64,000 nt of DNA from Thermodesulfobacteriota bacterium (GCA_040753795.1 JBFMDX010000013.1:62001-126000), one strand, 5' to 3'. Shown: positions 39,322-48,071, counted from the first letter of the stretch. Numbers and translations: made by a program. The notes: generated from the letters alone by a model not told the origin.

Positions 39322-39570
39322 TTACGCCAGAGACACGCCTTCTTTGCGCAACAGGCTTTTAACGGTATCCGAAGGCAGAGCGCCCTGCCCCAGCCAGTAC
39401 TCCACCCGTTCCTTTTTCACCGAAATTTCAGCGGGATCTTTCAGGGGGTTGTAAGTGCCCACCTTCTCCAGGAAACGACCGTCCCGGCTGAACCGTTCAT
39501 CCGCCACAACGATCCGGAAAAAGGGTCTTTTCTTTCTGCCATGTCTTGCCAGTCTGATTTTTACAGCCAT
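39322..39570 (-). CDS. rpsP: 30S ribosomal protein S16
   Basis: The 82-residue protein begins [20 protein letters not shown], the S16 signature, and continues [20 protein letters not shown]. It is 12 bases downstream of ffh. Confidence 0.98.
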   Translation of the reverse strand: MAVKIRLARHGRKKRPFFRIVVADERFSRDGRFLEKVGTYNPLKDPAEISVKKERVEYWLGQGALPSDTVKSLLRKEGVSLA

Positions 39571-39582
39571 TGTCTTTTCTCC

Positions 39583-40914
39583 TTAAAACGGCATCATGCC
39601 GCGGCCCAGGCCGCGCAGACCGCCTTTATTGATTTTCTTTACCATTTTCATTACCTGCGTATAATTCTTGAGCAACCGATTAATATCCTGAACCGTTGTG
39701 CCGCTTCCCTGGGCGATCCGCTTCCGCCGGCTGCCATTGATAAGGGAGTGTTTCCGGCGTTCCTCCGGGGTCATGGAGTTAATGATTGCTTCAATTTTTA
39801 CCAGTTCCCGCTCATCCACCTCGGCATTGGAAAGCTGCTTGACCTTTCCCATGCCGGGAATCATTTTCAGTATCTCCCCGATGGAGCCCATCTTCCGGAT
39901 CTGGGTCATCTGGTTGCGGAAATCCTCCAGCGTAAACTCGTTCTGCGCCAGCTTTTTCTCGAGTTCCGCCGCCTGCTTCTCGTCAACTACCTGCTGCGCC
40001 TTCTCGATCAGGGAAAGCACGTCTCCCATGCCGAGGATGCTGGCCGCCACCCGATCGGGATGAAAGGGTTCCAGGGCGTTGACCTTTTCACCGACACCGA
40101 CAAATTTGATCGGCTTGCCGGTAACCGACTTGATGGACAAGGCCGCCCCGCCCCGGGCGTCACCGTCCATCTTGGTCAGAATGACGCCGCCGATATCAAG
40201 CTGCTCGTTAAAGGACTGGGCGATATTGACCGCGTCCTGACCGGTCATGGCGTCGGCCACCAGCAGGATCTCGGCCGGCAACAGGGCCGCCTTGATGTCC
40301 GCCAGTTCCCGCATCAGATCGGCATCAACATGAAGCCGGCCGGCGGTATCCAGCAGCACCGTATCGCATCCCGCCTGATGGGCCGCCACCCGCGCTTTTT
40401 TGCAGATGTCGACCGGGTTCATGTCGGCGGAGGACGGAAACACGGGCACATCGATCTGCTTTCCCAGTTTAATCAGCTGATCGATGGCGGCCGGACGGGA
40501 TACGTCCGCCGGCGCCAGATAGGGTTTCCGCCGGTTGCCCCGTAAATAGACGGCCAGTTTGGCGGCGGTGGTCGTCTTGCCCGAGCCCTGCAGCCCCACC
40601 AGCATGATCGATACCGGTATCTGACCGTCAAGCGACAACTCCTGACGGGTGCCGCCCAGCAGCCGGGCCAGTTCCTCGTTGACGATTTTGACCACCTGCT
40701 GCCCGGGGGTCAGGCTGTCCAGAATATCGCTGCCCAGGGCGCGCTGCTTCACGTCCGCGATAAACGTTTTGACCACCCGGTAATGGACATCCGCCTCCAG
40801 CAGCGCCAGCCGGATCTCCTTCAACCCGTCATCGATATGCCGTTCAGTAAGTTTTCCCTGCCCTTTCAGCTTCTTAAAGACCGCGTCCAGCCGGGAGGAT
40901 AAACTTTCAAACAT
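39583..40914 (-). CDS. ffh: Signal recognition particle protein Ffh
   Basis: The 443-residue SRP GTPase targets membrane proteins with 4.5S RNA. It has an N-domain, G-domain P-loop GLQGSGKTTTAAKLA (about 108-122), LLDTAGRLHVD (about 190), TKMDGDARGG (about 247) and a methionine-rich M-domain (about 300-443: GMIPGMGKVKQL, SRRKRIAQGSGT). It is first in the rpsP cluster and diverges from rlmN. Confidence 0.97.
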   Translation of the reverse strand: MFESLSSRLDAVFKKLKGQGKLTERHIDDGLKEIRLALLEADVHYRVVKTFIADVKQRALGSDILDSLTPGQQVVKIVNEELARLLGGTRQELSLDGQIPVSIMLVGLQGSGKTTTAAKLAVYLRGNRRKPYLAPADVSRPAAIDQLIKLGKQIDVPVFPSSADMNPVDICKKARVAAHQAGCDTVLLDTAGRLHVDADLMRELADIKAALLPAEILLVADAMTGQDAVNIAQSFNEQLDIGGVILTKMDGDARGGAALSIKSVTGKPIKFVGVGEKVNALEPFHPDRVAASILGMGDVLSLIEKAQQVVDEKQAAELEKKLAQNEFTLEDFRNQMTQIRKMGSIGEILKMIPGMGKVKQLSNAEVDERELVKIEAIINSMTPEERRKHSLINGSRRKRIAQGSGTTVQDINRLLKNYTQVMKMVKKINKGGLRGLGRGMMPF

Positions 40915-40945
40915 CCGGGGTCCTCATCCCACTTTCTTCATAAAA

Positions 40946-40973
40946 ATTTTGTAAATTAAAACATTTACAAAAT
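40946..40973. promoter_or_regulatory. 11-bp perfect palindrome in the ffh-rlmN divergent region
   Basis: ATTTTGTAAAT (40946-40956) and ATTTACAAAAT (40963-40973) are exact inverted copies around a 6-base spacer. A second, smaller inverted pair, AAGCAA...TTGCTT, spans about 40982-41002. The AT-rich gap separates divergent ffh and rlmN, so an operator or overlapping promoters are likely. Confidence 0.5.
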
Positions 40974-41030
40974 CAAGTCAAGCAAATAATATCACTTGCT
41001 TACTTTTGGGGGATTATTTATTACAAAAAC

Positions 41031-42125
41031 ATGGAACATGCAAGCAAAAGCAACAACATCGCCCGGTCTTCAACAGCAACGGACACCCGGGTCGACATCA
41101 GGGACTTCTCCAAAGAAGAGCTGGTCGCCTGGTTGAGTGATCATGACATTGCCCCTTATCGGGCCGATCAGATTTTCAAATGGATCTATCAGCATCAGGC
41201 GGACGACTTTTCCGCCATGACCAATATCTCAAAGCCGATCAGAGAACTGCTGGACCGACACTTTACCATCAGCCGCCTGGCGATCGCAAAAGCCCAAGTC
41301 TCCGCCGACGGCACCCGTAAGTATCTGTTTACCCTGGCCGCCGGCAATCATATTGAAAGCGTCCTGATCCCGGAAGACGGTCACGACACCCTCTGCATCT
41401 CCACTCAGGTGGGTTGCGCCCAGGGTTGCCGGTTCTGTCTCACCGCCGCCAGCGGCTTTACCCGGAACCTGACGCCGGGAGAGATCACCGGCCAGATCCT
41501 GGAGGTCGGCCGCACCCTGGATAAGGCCCGCCGGCTGACCAACATCGTGCTGATGGGCATGGGTGAGCCCCTGGCCAACTTCGGGGCGGTGCTGACGGCC
41601 CTGAAAATCATCACGGACGGAGACGACGGCATGAAGTTTTCCACCCGGCGGGTGACCCTTTCCACGTCGGGCATCGTGCCGAAAATCGCGCTGCTAGGCC
41701 GGGAAACAAAAATCAATCTGGCCGTCTCCCTCAACGCCACCGACAACCGCACCCGGGACTTTCTCATGCCGGTCAACAAAACATATCCCATCGAATCGCT
41801 GCTGGCGGCCTGCGCCGCCTATCCCCTCTCCCACCGGCAGAAAATAACCGTTGAATACATTCTCATCAAAGGCGTCAATGACAGCGAGGCTGACGTGGCG
41901 CGGCTGATCCGTCTGCTCCGGCCCCTGAAGGCGAAAATCAACCTGATTCCGTTTAATGAGCACCGGCAGAGCTCCTTCAAGCGCCCGGACGACTCCGTCA
42001 TTGACCGGTTCAAGCAGGCATTGCATGACCACCATTACACCGTCATGACCCGCCTGAGCAAAGGCGCCGATATCTCCGCGGCCTGCGGCCAGCTTTCCGC
42101 CGATATCGGGCAGTATGGATCGTGA
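41031..42125 (+). CDS. rlmN: 23S rRNA/tRNA adenine-C2 methyltransferase RlmN
   Basis: The 364-residue radical SAM enzyme has its CxxxCxxC cysteines at 129, 133 and 136 (GCAQGCRFCLTA). The C-terminal catalytic Cys is in SAACGQL near residue 353. The N-terminal accessory domain (about 20-110) shows WIYQHQADDFSAMTNISK. It methylates A2503 of 23S rRNA and A37 of some tRNAs. It heads a two-gene run with the CYTH gene. Confidence 0.95.
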   Translation: MEHASKSNNIARSSTATDTRVDIRDFSKEELVAWLSDHDIAPYRADQIFKWIYQHQADDFSAMTNISKPIRELLDRHFTISRLAIAKAQVSADGTRKYLFTLAAGNHIESVLIPEDGHDTLCISTQVGCAQGCRFCLTAASGFTRNLTPGEITGQILEVGRTLDKARRLTNIVLMGMGEPLANFGAVLTALKIITDGDDGMKFSTRRVTLSTSGIVPKIALLGRETKINLAVSLNATDNRTRDFLMPVNKTYPIESLLAACAAYPLSHRQKITVEYILIKGVNDSEADVARLIRLLRPLKAKINLIPFNEHRQSSFKRPDDSVIDRFKQALHDHHYTVMTRLSKGADISAACGQLSADIGQYGS

Positions 42126-42145
42126 CATTGTCACAGGAAGAACAA

Positions 42146-42757
42146 ATGGAACACGAGGAGATAGAGGTCAAATATCATGTGGACGACCCGCCCGGCCTGC
42201 GTCAGCGGCTTGCCGCAGCGGGCGCCGTGTCATCCGGACGGGTGTTTGAAAAAAATATCCGCTTTGAAGACGCGGGAAACAGCCTGATCAGACAAAAAGC
42301 CCTGCTGCGGCTTCGACAGGACAATCGGAATGTGTTGACCTTCAAGCAGGCCCTTGATAAGGGCGATAATCAGTTTAAAATATACCGGGAAATCGAGACC
42401 GAGGTCGGCGATTTTGAGGCCACCGGCCGCATCCTGGAGTCCCTGGGCTATTTTCCCTGTCAGGTTTATGAAAAGTACCGGGAGACATTCCTGGTGCCCG
42501 GAGCGGTGATCTGCCTGGACACCATGCCCTACGGCGATTTTTTGGAAATAGAAGCGGACAAGGGCCTTATCCGGGAACTGACCGACCGGCTGGGCCTTGA
42601 CTGGAACAAGAGAATTCTGGCCACGTATCTGGGCCTTTTCGAGCATGTCCGGAAGGCGGCTTGCCTGCCGTTTACCGACCTGACCTTCGACAACTTCCGG
42701 AATGTCCGGTTTGACTTTACGGCCATCTGGAAACGCTTTGAACAGGGCGAGGGATAG
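42146..42757 (+). CDS. CYTH-domain protein (class IV adenylate cyclase-like)
   Basis: The 203-residue CYTH (CyaB/thiamine-triphosphatase) domain starts with the signature EEIEVKYHV (ExExK) and carries the basic and acidic beta-barrel residues KALLRLRQDN, FKQALDKG and LDTMPYGDFLEIE. The family cleaves triphosphates or cyclises ATP, and the substrate here is unknown. I use ATG 42146 behind AGGAAG. A GTG at 42122 overlaps the rlmN stop and lacks a ribosome site. Confidence 0.85.
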   Translation: MEHEEIEVKYHVDDPPGLRQRLAAAGAVSSGRVFEKNIRFEDAGNSLIRQKALLRLRQDNRNVLTFKQALDKGDNQFKIYREIETEVGDFEATGRILESLGYFPCQVYEKYRETFLVPGAVICLDTMPYGDFLEIEADKGLIRELTDRLGLDWNKRILATYLGLFEHVRKAACLPFTDLTFDNFRNVRFDFTAIWKRFEQGEG

Positions 42758-42801
42758 GGCGCGGTGGCGCCTGCATCTTCTTACATTCTCCCGGACACCC
42801 G

Positions 42802-42858
42802 CCCCGGATAAGGTAACGGTCAACTTTATTCTGGATTACCCGGTCAAGCCAGGCCACC
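42802..42858 (+). repeat. REP-like dispersed repeat, copy A
   Basis: The segment CCCCGGATAAGG...TCAACTTTATTCTGGATTACCCGG shares most of its bases with copy B at 52075-52140. The core 'TTTATTCTGGATT(A/G)CCCG' also appears inverted at 52690-52730. The hairpin half is degenerate here. The rest of 42758-42943 shows no gene. Confidence 0.65.
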
Positions 42859-42943
42859 CATCAGCTTGATCAATCATTAATAATTTAGTATGGTGTCTCC
42901 AGAAATCGCAAAGGTGTCGACAAACAATAAATCAAGGTGATTT

Positions 42944-43174
42944 ATGGAAAAATTTATCAACATCCACGTTGAGAGGTTACCGGAAGGTGTTTATCTGGCA
43001 ACATCGGATGATGTATCCGGATTGGTGGCCCAAGGCCGGACGGCAACCGAAGCATTAGAGATCGCGCGGGATGTGGCCCGCAAACTGCTTGAGGCAAAAA
43101 CAGAGAGAAGCGGCCATATTAATCTTTCTGAAATTGGCGATTCATTTGATTACCCGCTGATTGTGAACGCATAA
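42944..43174 (+). CDS. hicB: HicB-family antitoxin (short form)
   Basis: The 76-residue HicB/UPF0150-type protein contains GVYLATSDDVSGLVAQGRT, the partial RNase H-like fold of HicB antitoxins, and no C-terminal DNA-binding tail. AAGGTGA stands before ATG 42944. hicA begins one base after its stop, so the order is antitoxin first. Confidence 0.85.
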   Translation: MEKFINIHVERLPEGVYLATSDDVSGLVAQGRTATEALEIARDVARKLLEAKTERSGHINLSEIGDSFDYPLIVNA

Positions 43175-43175
43175 C

Positions 43176-43402
43176 ATGGGACGATTATCCGGTTTCGATA
43201 CCGAGAGATCACTAAACGATTGAAGGCACATGGATTTTTATTCGATCGCCAGGCCGCGGGAAGCCATGAGATTTGGTATAATCAGCAGACTGATCGATAT
43301 ACCACCGTTCCCAATCATCCGGGAGAGATGCCCGAAGGCACGTTACGAGCGATCTTAAAACAAGCCGGGATTACGCCTGAAGCATTCCTGAATAAAACAT
43401 AA
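43176..43402 (+). pseudogene. hicA: HicA-family mRNA interferase, frameshifted
   Basis: ATG 43176 opens MGRLSGF, the normal HicA N-terminus, but the frame then reads DTERSLND and stops. From 43197 the other frame continues RYREITKRLKAHGFLFDRQ, then AAGSHEIWYNQ with the HicA catalytic His, to the stop at 43402. One base missing at about 43196-43197 (TTCGATACC where TTCCGATACC is expected) explains the break. A TTG at 43220 could start a 60-residue product lacking the first helix. It may be true decay, a programmed frameshift or a read error. Confidence 0.8.
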
Positions 43403-43444
43403 GGTCGGTCTCCGTGCTCGGGCTACGCCCTGCGGGCGAAGTTT

Positions 43445-43464
43445 ACCCCGCTGCATAGCGGGGT
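43445..43464. other. Perfect 8-bp hairpin downstream of hicA
   Basis: ACCCCGCT-GCAT-AGCGGGGT is a fully paired stem with a tetraloop, inside a GC-rich unannotated stretch (43403-43627). No T-tract follows, so it is a structured element rather than a standard terminator. I see nothing else in the gap. Confidence 0.45.
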
Positions 43465-43627
43465 TGCCTGCGCGCGGAGCCCGGCTGATTCTTTTATCTA
43501 TTCCCACCACCCACCGCCCCCAAAAACGCGGTTAGGAAAAATCTTAAACGCTGATGGCTGTTTTGCCCTCAAATGTAAAAATATAAAGGGCGTCCCCAAA
43601 TCGTGGCCCGTATAGTTCAGGGGCAGG

Positions 43628-44143
43628 TTAACGCATCCCTTGTGGAGCAGCACTCATAATCCATTTACCAATTCCTGGCAATCTTGCAGGTTGATCCGAC
43701 CCCTTTCCGTAAAGGCCATTTCCTCGATATTCATAAAATTTATCAGTGACGTATAATTCGTTTATTTCCTTTTCATGAACGGATGCTAAATATTGAAACT
43801 CTTTGTCGCCTGTTTTAATGGTGATTGTGCATTCAAATATTGAGCCGCTATGACCTGAGATAGGAGTCAAATCGGCCTTTCTAAGGGCTTTTTTGAACTC
43901 GTCAATACAACCAACAGAATCAATAAGTAATTTAAAATTTTCCCCGCTAAATTGATATGGTGAGATAATGACATAATCGATATGGGATTCTGCCAATTGT
44001 CTCAATTCAAGAAGCAATATACAGGCTTTGTTCTCAGGATTTTCAGCATCCCTATAATTAAGGCTATAAATGGTTAAAACGATAGAAATCGCAAATATTG
44101 CAAATAGGATATAACGTGGAATTTCTTTCATTTTCGGACTCAC
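43628..44143 (-). CDS. Membrane-anchored small protein, candidate immunity for orphan tip 1
   Basis: The 171-residue AT-rich gene encodes an N-terminal membrane helix (about 10-27, RYILFAIFAISIVLTIYSLN) followed by a polar domain. That domain resembles no family I know. It starts at GTG 44143 or ATG 44131, only a few bases after the orphan RHS tip that ends at 44147. In RHS loci a gene in this position is commonly the cognate immunity gene. The predicted anchor would place its domain in the periplasm. Confidence 0.55.
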   Translation of the reverse strand: MSPKMKEIPRYILFAIFAISIVLTIYSLNYRDAENPENKACILLLELRQLAESHIDYVIISPYQFSGENFKLLIDSVGCIDEFKKALRKADLTPISGHSGSIFECTITIKTGDKEFQYLASVHEKEINELYVTDKFYEYRGNGLYGKGSDQPARLPGIGKWIMSAAPQGMR

Positions 44144-44146
44144 ATT

Positions 44147-44770
44147 CTACTTGCAACCACACGGTTCGATATCTTGGTCTATCAACTCATATAAACACCA
44201 TGTAGCTTTTACCAGAAAACCAAGCCCTGGTCCTGCGCCGCCTTCATTTACACCAGACAGTTGGCCATCATCTGAAATACCGAAATCAATCCCTACTCCA
44301 ATATCGCCAAGGGCTATTCCGACTTCATAAAACCATCCCTTATATTTATCTGGATCACAATTCTTTCCGCTCATACCAGTTACAATCCCGCCCGAACCTG
44401 ACACCCCAACTGCAAGGCCAACACACGACTTTTTATATAGAAATGTTCTTCGATTCCCTTTTTCATCACAACACTGAACCCTTGTAAGGCCAACCCCAAA
44501 AATACAATGTGATTCGACACCAATGAAAGAAGGAAGTGATCCCCAAGTTAATCCTGTTTGATCAAATTTATTTAATGGGTTTGAAAGTACGTATAAAAAA
44601 TAATTTATTCCACTCCTAATCCCCACCGGATCCGTCCTCAAATACCTCCCCGTCCCCGGTTCATAGTACCGCCAGAAATTATAATGCAGTCCGGTCTCGG
44701 CATCAAAGTATTGGCCTGGGAACCGCAGGTTATTTTCAACCGTGGCTCCGGCCTCAACGACAGCCTTTCC
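44147..44770 (-). pseudogene. Orphan RHS tip cassette 1 (core fragment plus variable tip)
   Basis: Reading down from 44770, the frame opens with no start codon at GKAVVEAGATVENNLRFPGQ and continues through the RHS core ([28 protein letters not shown]). It then runs past NPLNKFDQTGL into a variable tip of about 130 residues. The tip is Gly-rich with several Cys (a VQCC pair, a final CGCK) and matches no domain I recognise. It starts 7 bases after the stop of the upstream gene and has no ribosome site. I infer a silent C-terminal cassette, kept for recombination or left by past exchange. Confidence 0.8.
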
Positions 44771-44776
44771 TTTTCT

Positions 44777-45391
44777 CTACTTATGCCAGGGGAATTCTTG
44801 AGCCTTGAAAAATTTGCTGTTGGCAGAATCCCAAATATACTGCTGTATAATATTTGGGGTTTTTGATTTAATAATTATCATCGGATTTTTTTCGCTATTG
44901 ATCTCTATTTCTGTCCCACCATATTCAAAAACTTTTATAATTTTCTGATTTATTATTTTAACCACAGAAACGTATTGTAATTGCCCAGAGTTAAATCTGA
45001 AAACCAAATCGTGATGCATATTTGAAGTCAGTTTTGCAGCAAAAACATTTACGACGTTGCCTTTGATAGCAATATCACCAACTAAAGTATATGATCCATT
45101 ACCAGACAAATAGATATCGGCAACCATATCATTGGGGTCATAATCGATATCCCTATAGGCAATTATATATGTTTGTTCATCAATAACCCACCGACTGTAT
45201 GTATGATAAGATGGTTTATGGTCGATCTGTAAATTGTCAATTCTGTTTGGATCTCGTACTACCCAAATTTTGTTACAAGAAGGAGCGTGGTAAGATTCCG
45301 TTGTTCGATCATCGCAAAAATCTGATTTCACAACCGATGGCGCTGCAATAAACAATATTATTATAGTCAGACATGTCATTTTTGATCGCAT
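44777..45391 (-). CDS. Exported small protein, candidate immunity for orphan SLT tip
   Basis: The 204-residue AT-rich gene has a signal peptide ([20 protein letters not shown], cleavage near VKS-DFCDD). The rest is beta-rich with tyrosine and aspartate repeats ([19 protein letters not shown]). AGGAG lies 7 bases before ATG 45391. The first 16 bases overlap the end of the SLT tip (stop at 45376), so the pair is coupled. A periplasmic location fits protection against a peptidoglycan-cleaving effector. No homologous family is recognised. Confidence 0.6.
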   Translation of the reverse strand: MRSKMTCLTIIILFIAAPSVVKSDFCDDRTTESYHAPSCNKIWVVRDPNRIDNLQIDHKPSYHTYSRWVIDEQTYIIAYRDIDYDPNDMVADIYLSGNGSYTLVGDIAIKGNVVNVFAAKLTSNMHHDLVFRFNSGQLQYVSVVKIINQKIIKVFEYGGTEIEINSEKNPMIIIKSKTPNIIQQYIWDSANSKFFKAQEFPWHK

Positions 45392-46005
45392 GGGCAATCT
45401 CCTACAAGGTCATCCGCTTCAAGACCTTTTTCAATTCCTTTATTTTTAAGGCAATTATCAATTTTTTCTATGTAGTTTTTTGTTTCTGCTATATCGGGTA
45501 CGCCGTCTGCGTCATTAACTCTTGGGTAGCCTGCATTATAAGCAGCCAAAGCATTTGTTGCGTTATCACAAAAAGATAGCAATAAATTAAAAAGTTTAAC
45601 TCCTGATGCATCATCAGTCATTTTTGAATCATATAGTCCCTGTCTTTTAAGCTCGTCAATGCCTGCTTGGGTTATTTGCATCAAACCTTTCGCACCTTTA
45701 TTTGACACAGCATTGGGATCTCCTCCAGATTCAACCTGAACAATGCAATCAATCAGGGTATCTCTTGCACATTTCGTAATGGGTGTTGGAAGATTGCTGT
45801 ACGGTCCTATTTTTGGAATGTTGCACTTGGCAAGTCCCCTTGGATCTATCAAATTTAGCGGTCTTCCTGCGACATATGCATACAAATTAATTCCGCCACC
45901 CAAACCAATCGGGTCCTTTCTCAGATACCTCCCTGTCCCCGGCTCATAATACCGCCACAGATTGTAGTGCAGGCCGGTCTCTTCATCGTAGTATTGGCCC
46001 GGATA
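45376..46005 (-). pseudogene. Orphan RHS tip cassette 2 with lytic-transglycosylase-like domain
   Basis: The fragment opens inside the RHS core at [15 protein letters not shown] (46005) without a start codon, continues through [17 protein letters not shown] and IDPRGL, and then carries an SLT/lysozyme-like domain. That domain has [16 protein letters not shown] (catalytic Glu), [11 protein letters not shown] and [11 protein letters not shown], the order seen in soluble lytic transglycosylases. The tip therefore looks like a murein-cleaving effector. Overlap with the exported downstream gene suggests an effector-immunity pair. The 5' part of the gene is missing, so it is probably silent as it stands. 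Confidence 0.8.
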
Positions 46006-46121
46006 TATTCTGATGCGAGTCCCCCATAAAGACCTCTTTTTTACCCCCCTTGTTTTGTTGCCCCCCGATAGAACTCATTTGCAAGAGTATGACAATCCGC
46101 CTTTCAAATCAAACTGATTGT

Positions 46122-46159
46122 GGCAGTTAAAAAAGAAATTCGTTTTCTTTTTAATCGCC
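46122..46159. other. AT-rich inverted repeat, candidate recombinase core site (left end)
   Basis: GGCAGTTAAAAAAGAAAT and TTTTCTTTTTAATCGCC face each other across about 5 bases. The inner arms (about 46130-46138 and 46144-46152) pair with no mismatch. The layout (arms of roughly 12-16 bp, short spacer) is that of a tyrosine-recombinase core site. The left arm recurs as a near-identical direct copy at 52411-52428. It lies 42 bases downstream of the second recombinase gene and could instead be that operon's terminator. Confidence 0.5.
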
Positions 46160-46200
46160 GGATGACGGCAGAGTGCTGGTATTCCTGCGCTGGTGGACGG

Positions 46201-47127
46201 CTATCCGCCGGCCGCTATTTCCGAGGGATGATACTTGCTGTGGATCTCTTTTAAATCGTTGATGGTGACCCGGGTGTAAAGCTGGGTGGATTCTAACGAC
46301 TCGTGGCCGAGCATCTCCTGCAGGTGCCGGATCGGCGCGCCGTTCTTTAACATATGGGTGGCGCAGGTGTGCCGGAACGTGTGGGTGGAGATGTTTTTCT
46401 TGATGCCCGCCAGGCGGGCGCAGCGCTTGACCACGGCCCAGACGCCGTTGGGGTCCATCTTCTCTCCCCAGCGGTTTAAGATCAGATGGCCGGCGTCCCG
46501 GCCGCTTATCCAGGCGGGCCGGACCATCATGATGTAATTTTCCGTCAGGCCGCATACCCGGCGGCTCATGGGCACGACCCGGTCTTTATCGCCCTTGCCG
46601 TGAACCAGGACATAACCGGATTTAAGATCAAGATCAACCAGCCGCAGCCCGGCCAGTTCCGAACGCCTGATGGCCGTATCATAAAGAATCTCAAGGACGA
46701 TCCGGTCCCGGTAACCCCGGTTGGTGCGCGTGTCCGGCGCGGCCATGAGATTTTTGATGTCAACGGCGCTTAAGATGACCTTGGGCAGGCGTCGGGGTTT
46801 TTTAGGCAGTTGAAGGGCCTCTCCGGGATCATGAACAAGATAGTCGCGTTCTTTTAAAAACCGGGTAAAGCCTTTGGCCGTGCCCAGCATCTGCGCCTGG
46901 GTCCGCGGGGACAGAAGCCGGCCGGCAACGGTGTGCCGGCAGCTGAGTTCCTGCTGGTATTCGTACAGGATGTCAGAAGTCAGCGCCTCAAGGGTTACGG
47001 CCTGCTCCTGCGCCAGGAACCCGGCCAAATCGTTCAGCCCGTATTTAGCCCCCCGGATGGTGTAATAAGACCGGCTCAGGGTCTTTAAATGGTTTAGATA
47101 TACCGGTATAAGCTCGGCGATGATCAT
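46201..47127 (-). CDS. Tyrosine recombinase (integrase) 2
   Basis: The 308-residue XerC/D-type recombinase has an N-terminal SAM-like core-binding domain (about 1-100). The full catalytic set is present: R154 (TAIRRSEL), K178 (VHGKGDKD), H249 and R252 (HTFRHT), H275 (EMLGHES) and nucleophile Y284 (TQLYTR). Its first codon overlaps the stop of the upstream recombinase (47124-47127). The tandem pair differs in sequence, so the proteins may act as a heteromer like XerCD. Confidence 0.92.
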   Translation of the reverse strand: MIIAELIPVYLNHLKTLSRSYYTIRGAKYGLNDLAGFLAQEQAVTLEALTSDILYEYQQELSCRHTVAGRLLSPRTQAQMLGTAKGFTRFLKERDYLVHDPGEALQLPKKPRRLPKVILSAVDIKNLMAAPDTRTNRGYRDRIVLEILYDTAIRRSELAGLRLVDLDLKSGYVLVHGKGDKDRVVPMSRRVCGLTENYIMMVRPAWISGRDAGHLILNRWGEKMDPNGVWAVVKRCARLAGIKKNISTHTFRHTCATHMLKNGAPIRHLQEMLGHESLESTQLYTRVTINDLKEIHSKYHPSEIAAGG

Positions 47128-48032
47128 GGTTGCTCCTGATTCGGATGAGTCCGGTCATGGGTCAGCTTGACCTCCCGCGGCATGATTTTGGTATAGCCTT
47201 GGGTGGTCTTGAGGCTCCTGTGGCCGAGCAGCTCCTGGATATGGCGGATGTCGGCCCCGTTCTGCAAAAGATGAGTGGCGCAGGTCCGGCGCCAGGTGTG
47301 CGGGGAGACGCTGGTCTTGATGCCGGCCTGATCGCGATACTTGAGCAGCAGACCTCGGACGCTTGCCGGCGTCATGGCTTGGCCGGTATTGAGCAAAAAG
47401 AGCCGTCTTTCTTTCGGGTTCTTTTTGGCGTAATAGGGCCTGATCTTTTCTAAATACTCTCTGACCCAGGCAGCGGCTGTCTTGCCCAGGGGCACGACCC
47501 TCTGCCGGCTGCCCTTGCCGCGGCGGATGTACAGCACGCCTTCTTTTAAATCCACATGATAAATCTCAAGACACAACAGCTCGTTTAACCGGATGCCGGT
47601 GGCGTAAAGCACTTCCATGACGGCCCGGTCCCGGATATGGGTTTTTAAAGAGAGGTTGGGCTGGGCCAGGAGCTTTTTTACCTGGGCCATGGTCAGCACC
47701 GGCCCGATGTTCCGGTTTCTGCGGCAGGTCTCCACAATGCCATCGGAGGGATTAACAAGAAGCTGATGGCCGGCCTCCAGATACTCAAACAGCCGCTTGA
47801 CGGCCCGTATCTTCAAGGCTTTGGTCTCCATGGCCACGGCCCGGGCCATGACGCAGGATTGATAGTCAAGCACCACCGGCCGGGTCACGGCCCGGAGATC
47901 AGATATCTTTTGCCCGGCCAGCCAGGCCGCGAACTGGTCCAGGCTTTTTCTGTAGCTCTCGATGGTGGCTGGAGCATAGCCTTTTGCTTTTAACTGCTGC
48001 TTGAACTCGGCTATAGTTACGACGACCTCCAT
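47124..48032 (-). CDS. Tyrosine recombinase (integrase) 1
   Basis: The 302-residue phage-integrase family protein has an N-terminal SAM-like domain (about 5-90). Active-site residues are R148 (TGIRLNEL), K173, H245 and R248 (HTWRRT), H271 (LLGHRS) and Y280 (TQGYTK), all retained. A GGGGG box precedes ATG 48032. It begins downstream of the repeat array at 48072-48191 and is followed by the overlapping second recombinase. The pair resembles the tandem recombinases of RIT-type elements, but only two genes are present, not three. Confidence 0.92.
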   Translation of the reverse strand: MEVVVTIAEFKQQLKAKGYAPATIESYRKSLDQFAAWLAGQKISDLRAVTRPVVLDYQSCVMARAVAMETKALKIRAVKRLFEYLEAGHQLLVNPSDGIVETCRRNRNIGPVLTMAQVKKLLAQPNLSLKTHIRDRAVMEVLYATGIRLNELLCLEIYHVDLKEGVLYIRRGKGSRQRVVPLGKTAAAWVREYLEKIRPYYAKKNPKERRLFLLNTGQAMTPASVRGLLLKYRDQAGIKTSVSPHTWRRTCATHLLQNGADIRHIQELLGHRSLKTTQGYTKIMPREVKLTHDRTHPNQEQP

Positions 48033-48071
48033 TGATACCCCCTCTCTCCCCCCGCTGTTTCTTGCTCCACA

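Noticed and set aside
43600-43640. tRNA-like start GGCCCGTATAGTTCAGGGGCAGG
   Set aside because: The D-arm does not close, there is no anticodon or T-arm, and the stretch runs into the end of the candidate immunity gene.
46201-48032. Complete RIT (recombinase trio) element
   Set aside because: Only two recombinase genes are present and no third frame fits. The element carries a primase and repressor, unlike RIT elements.
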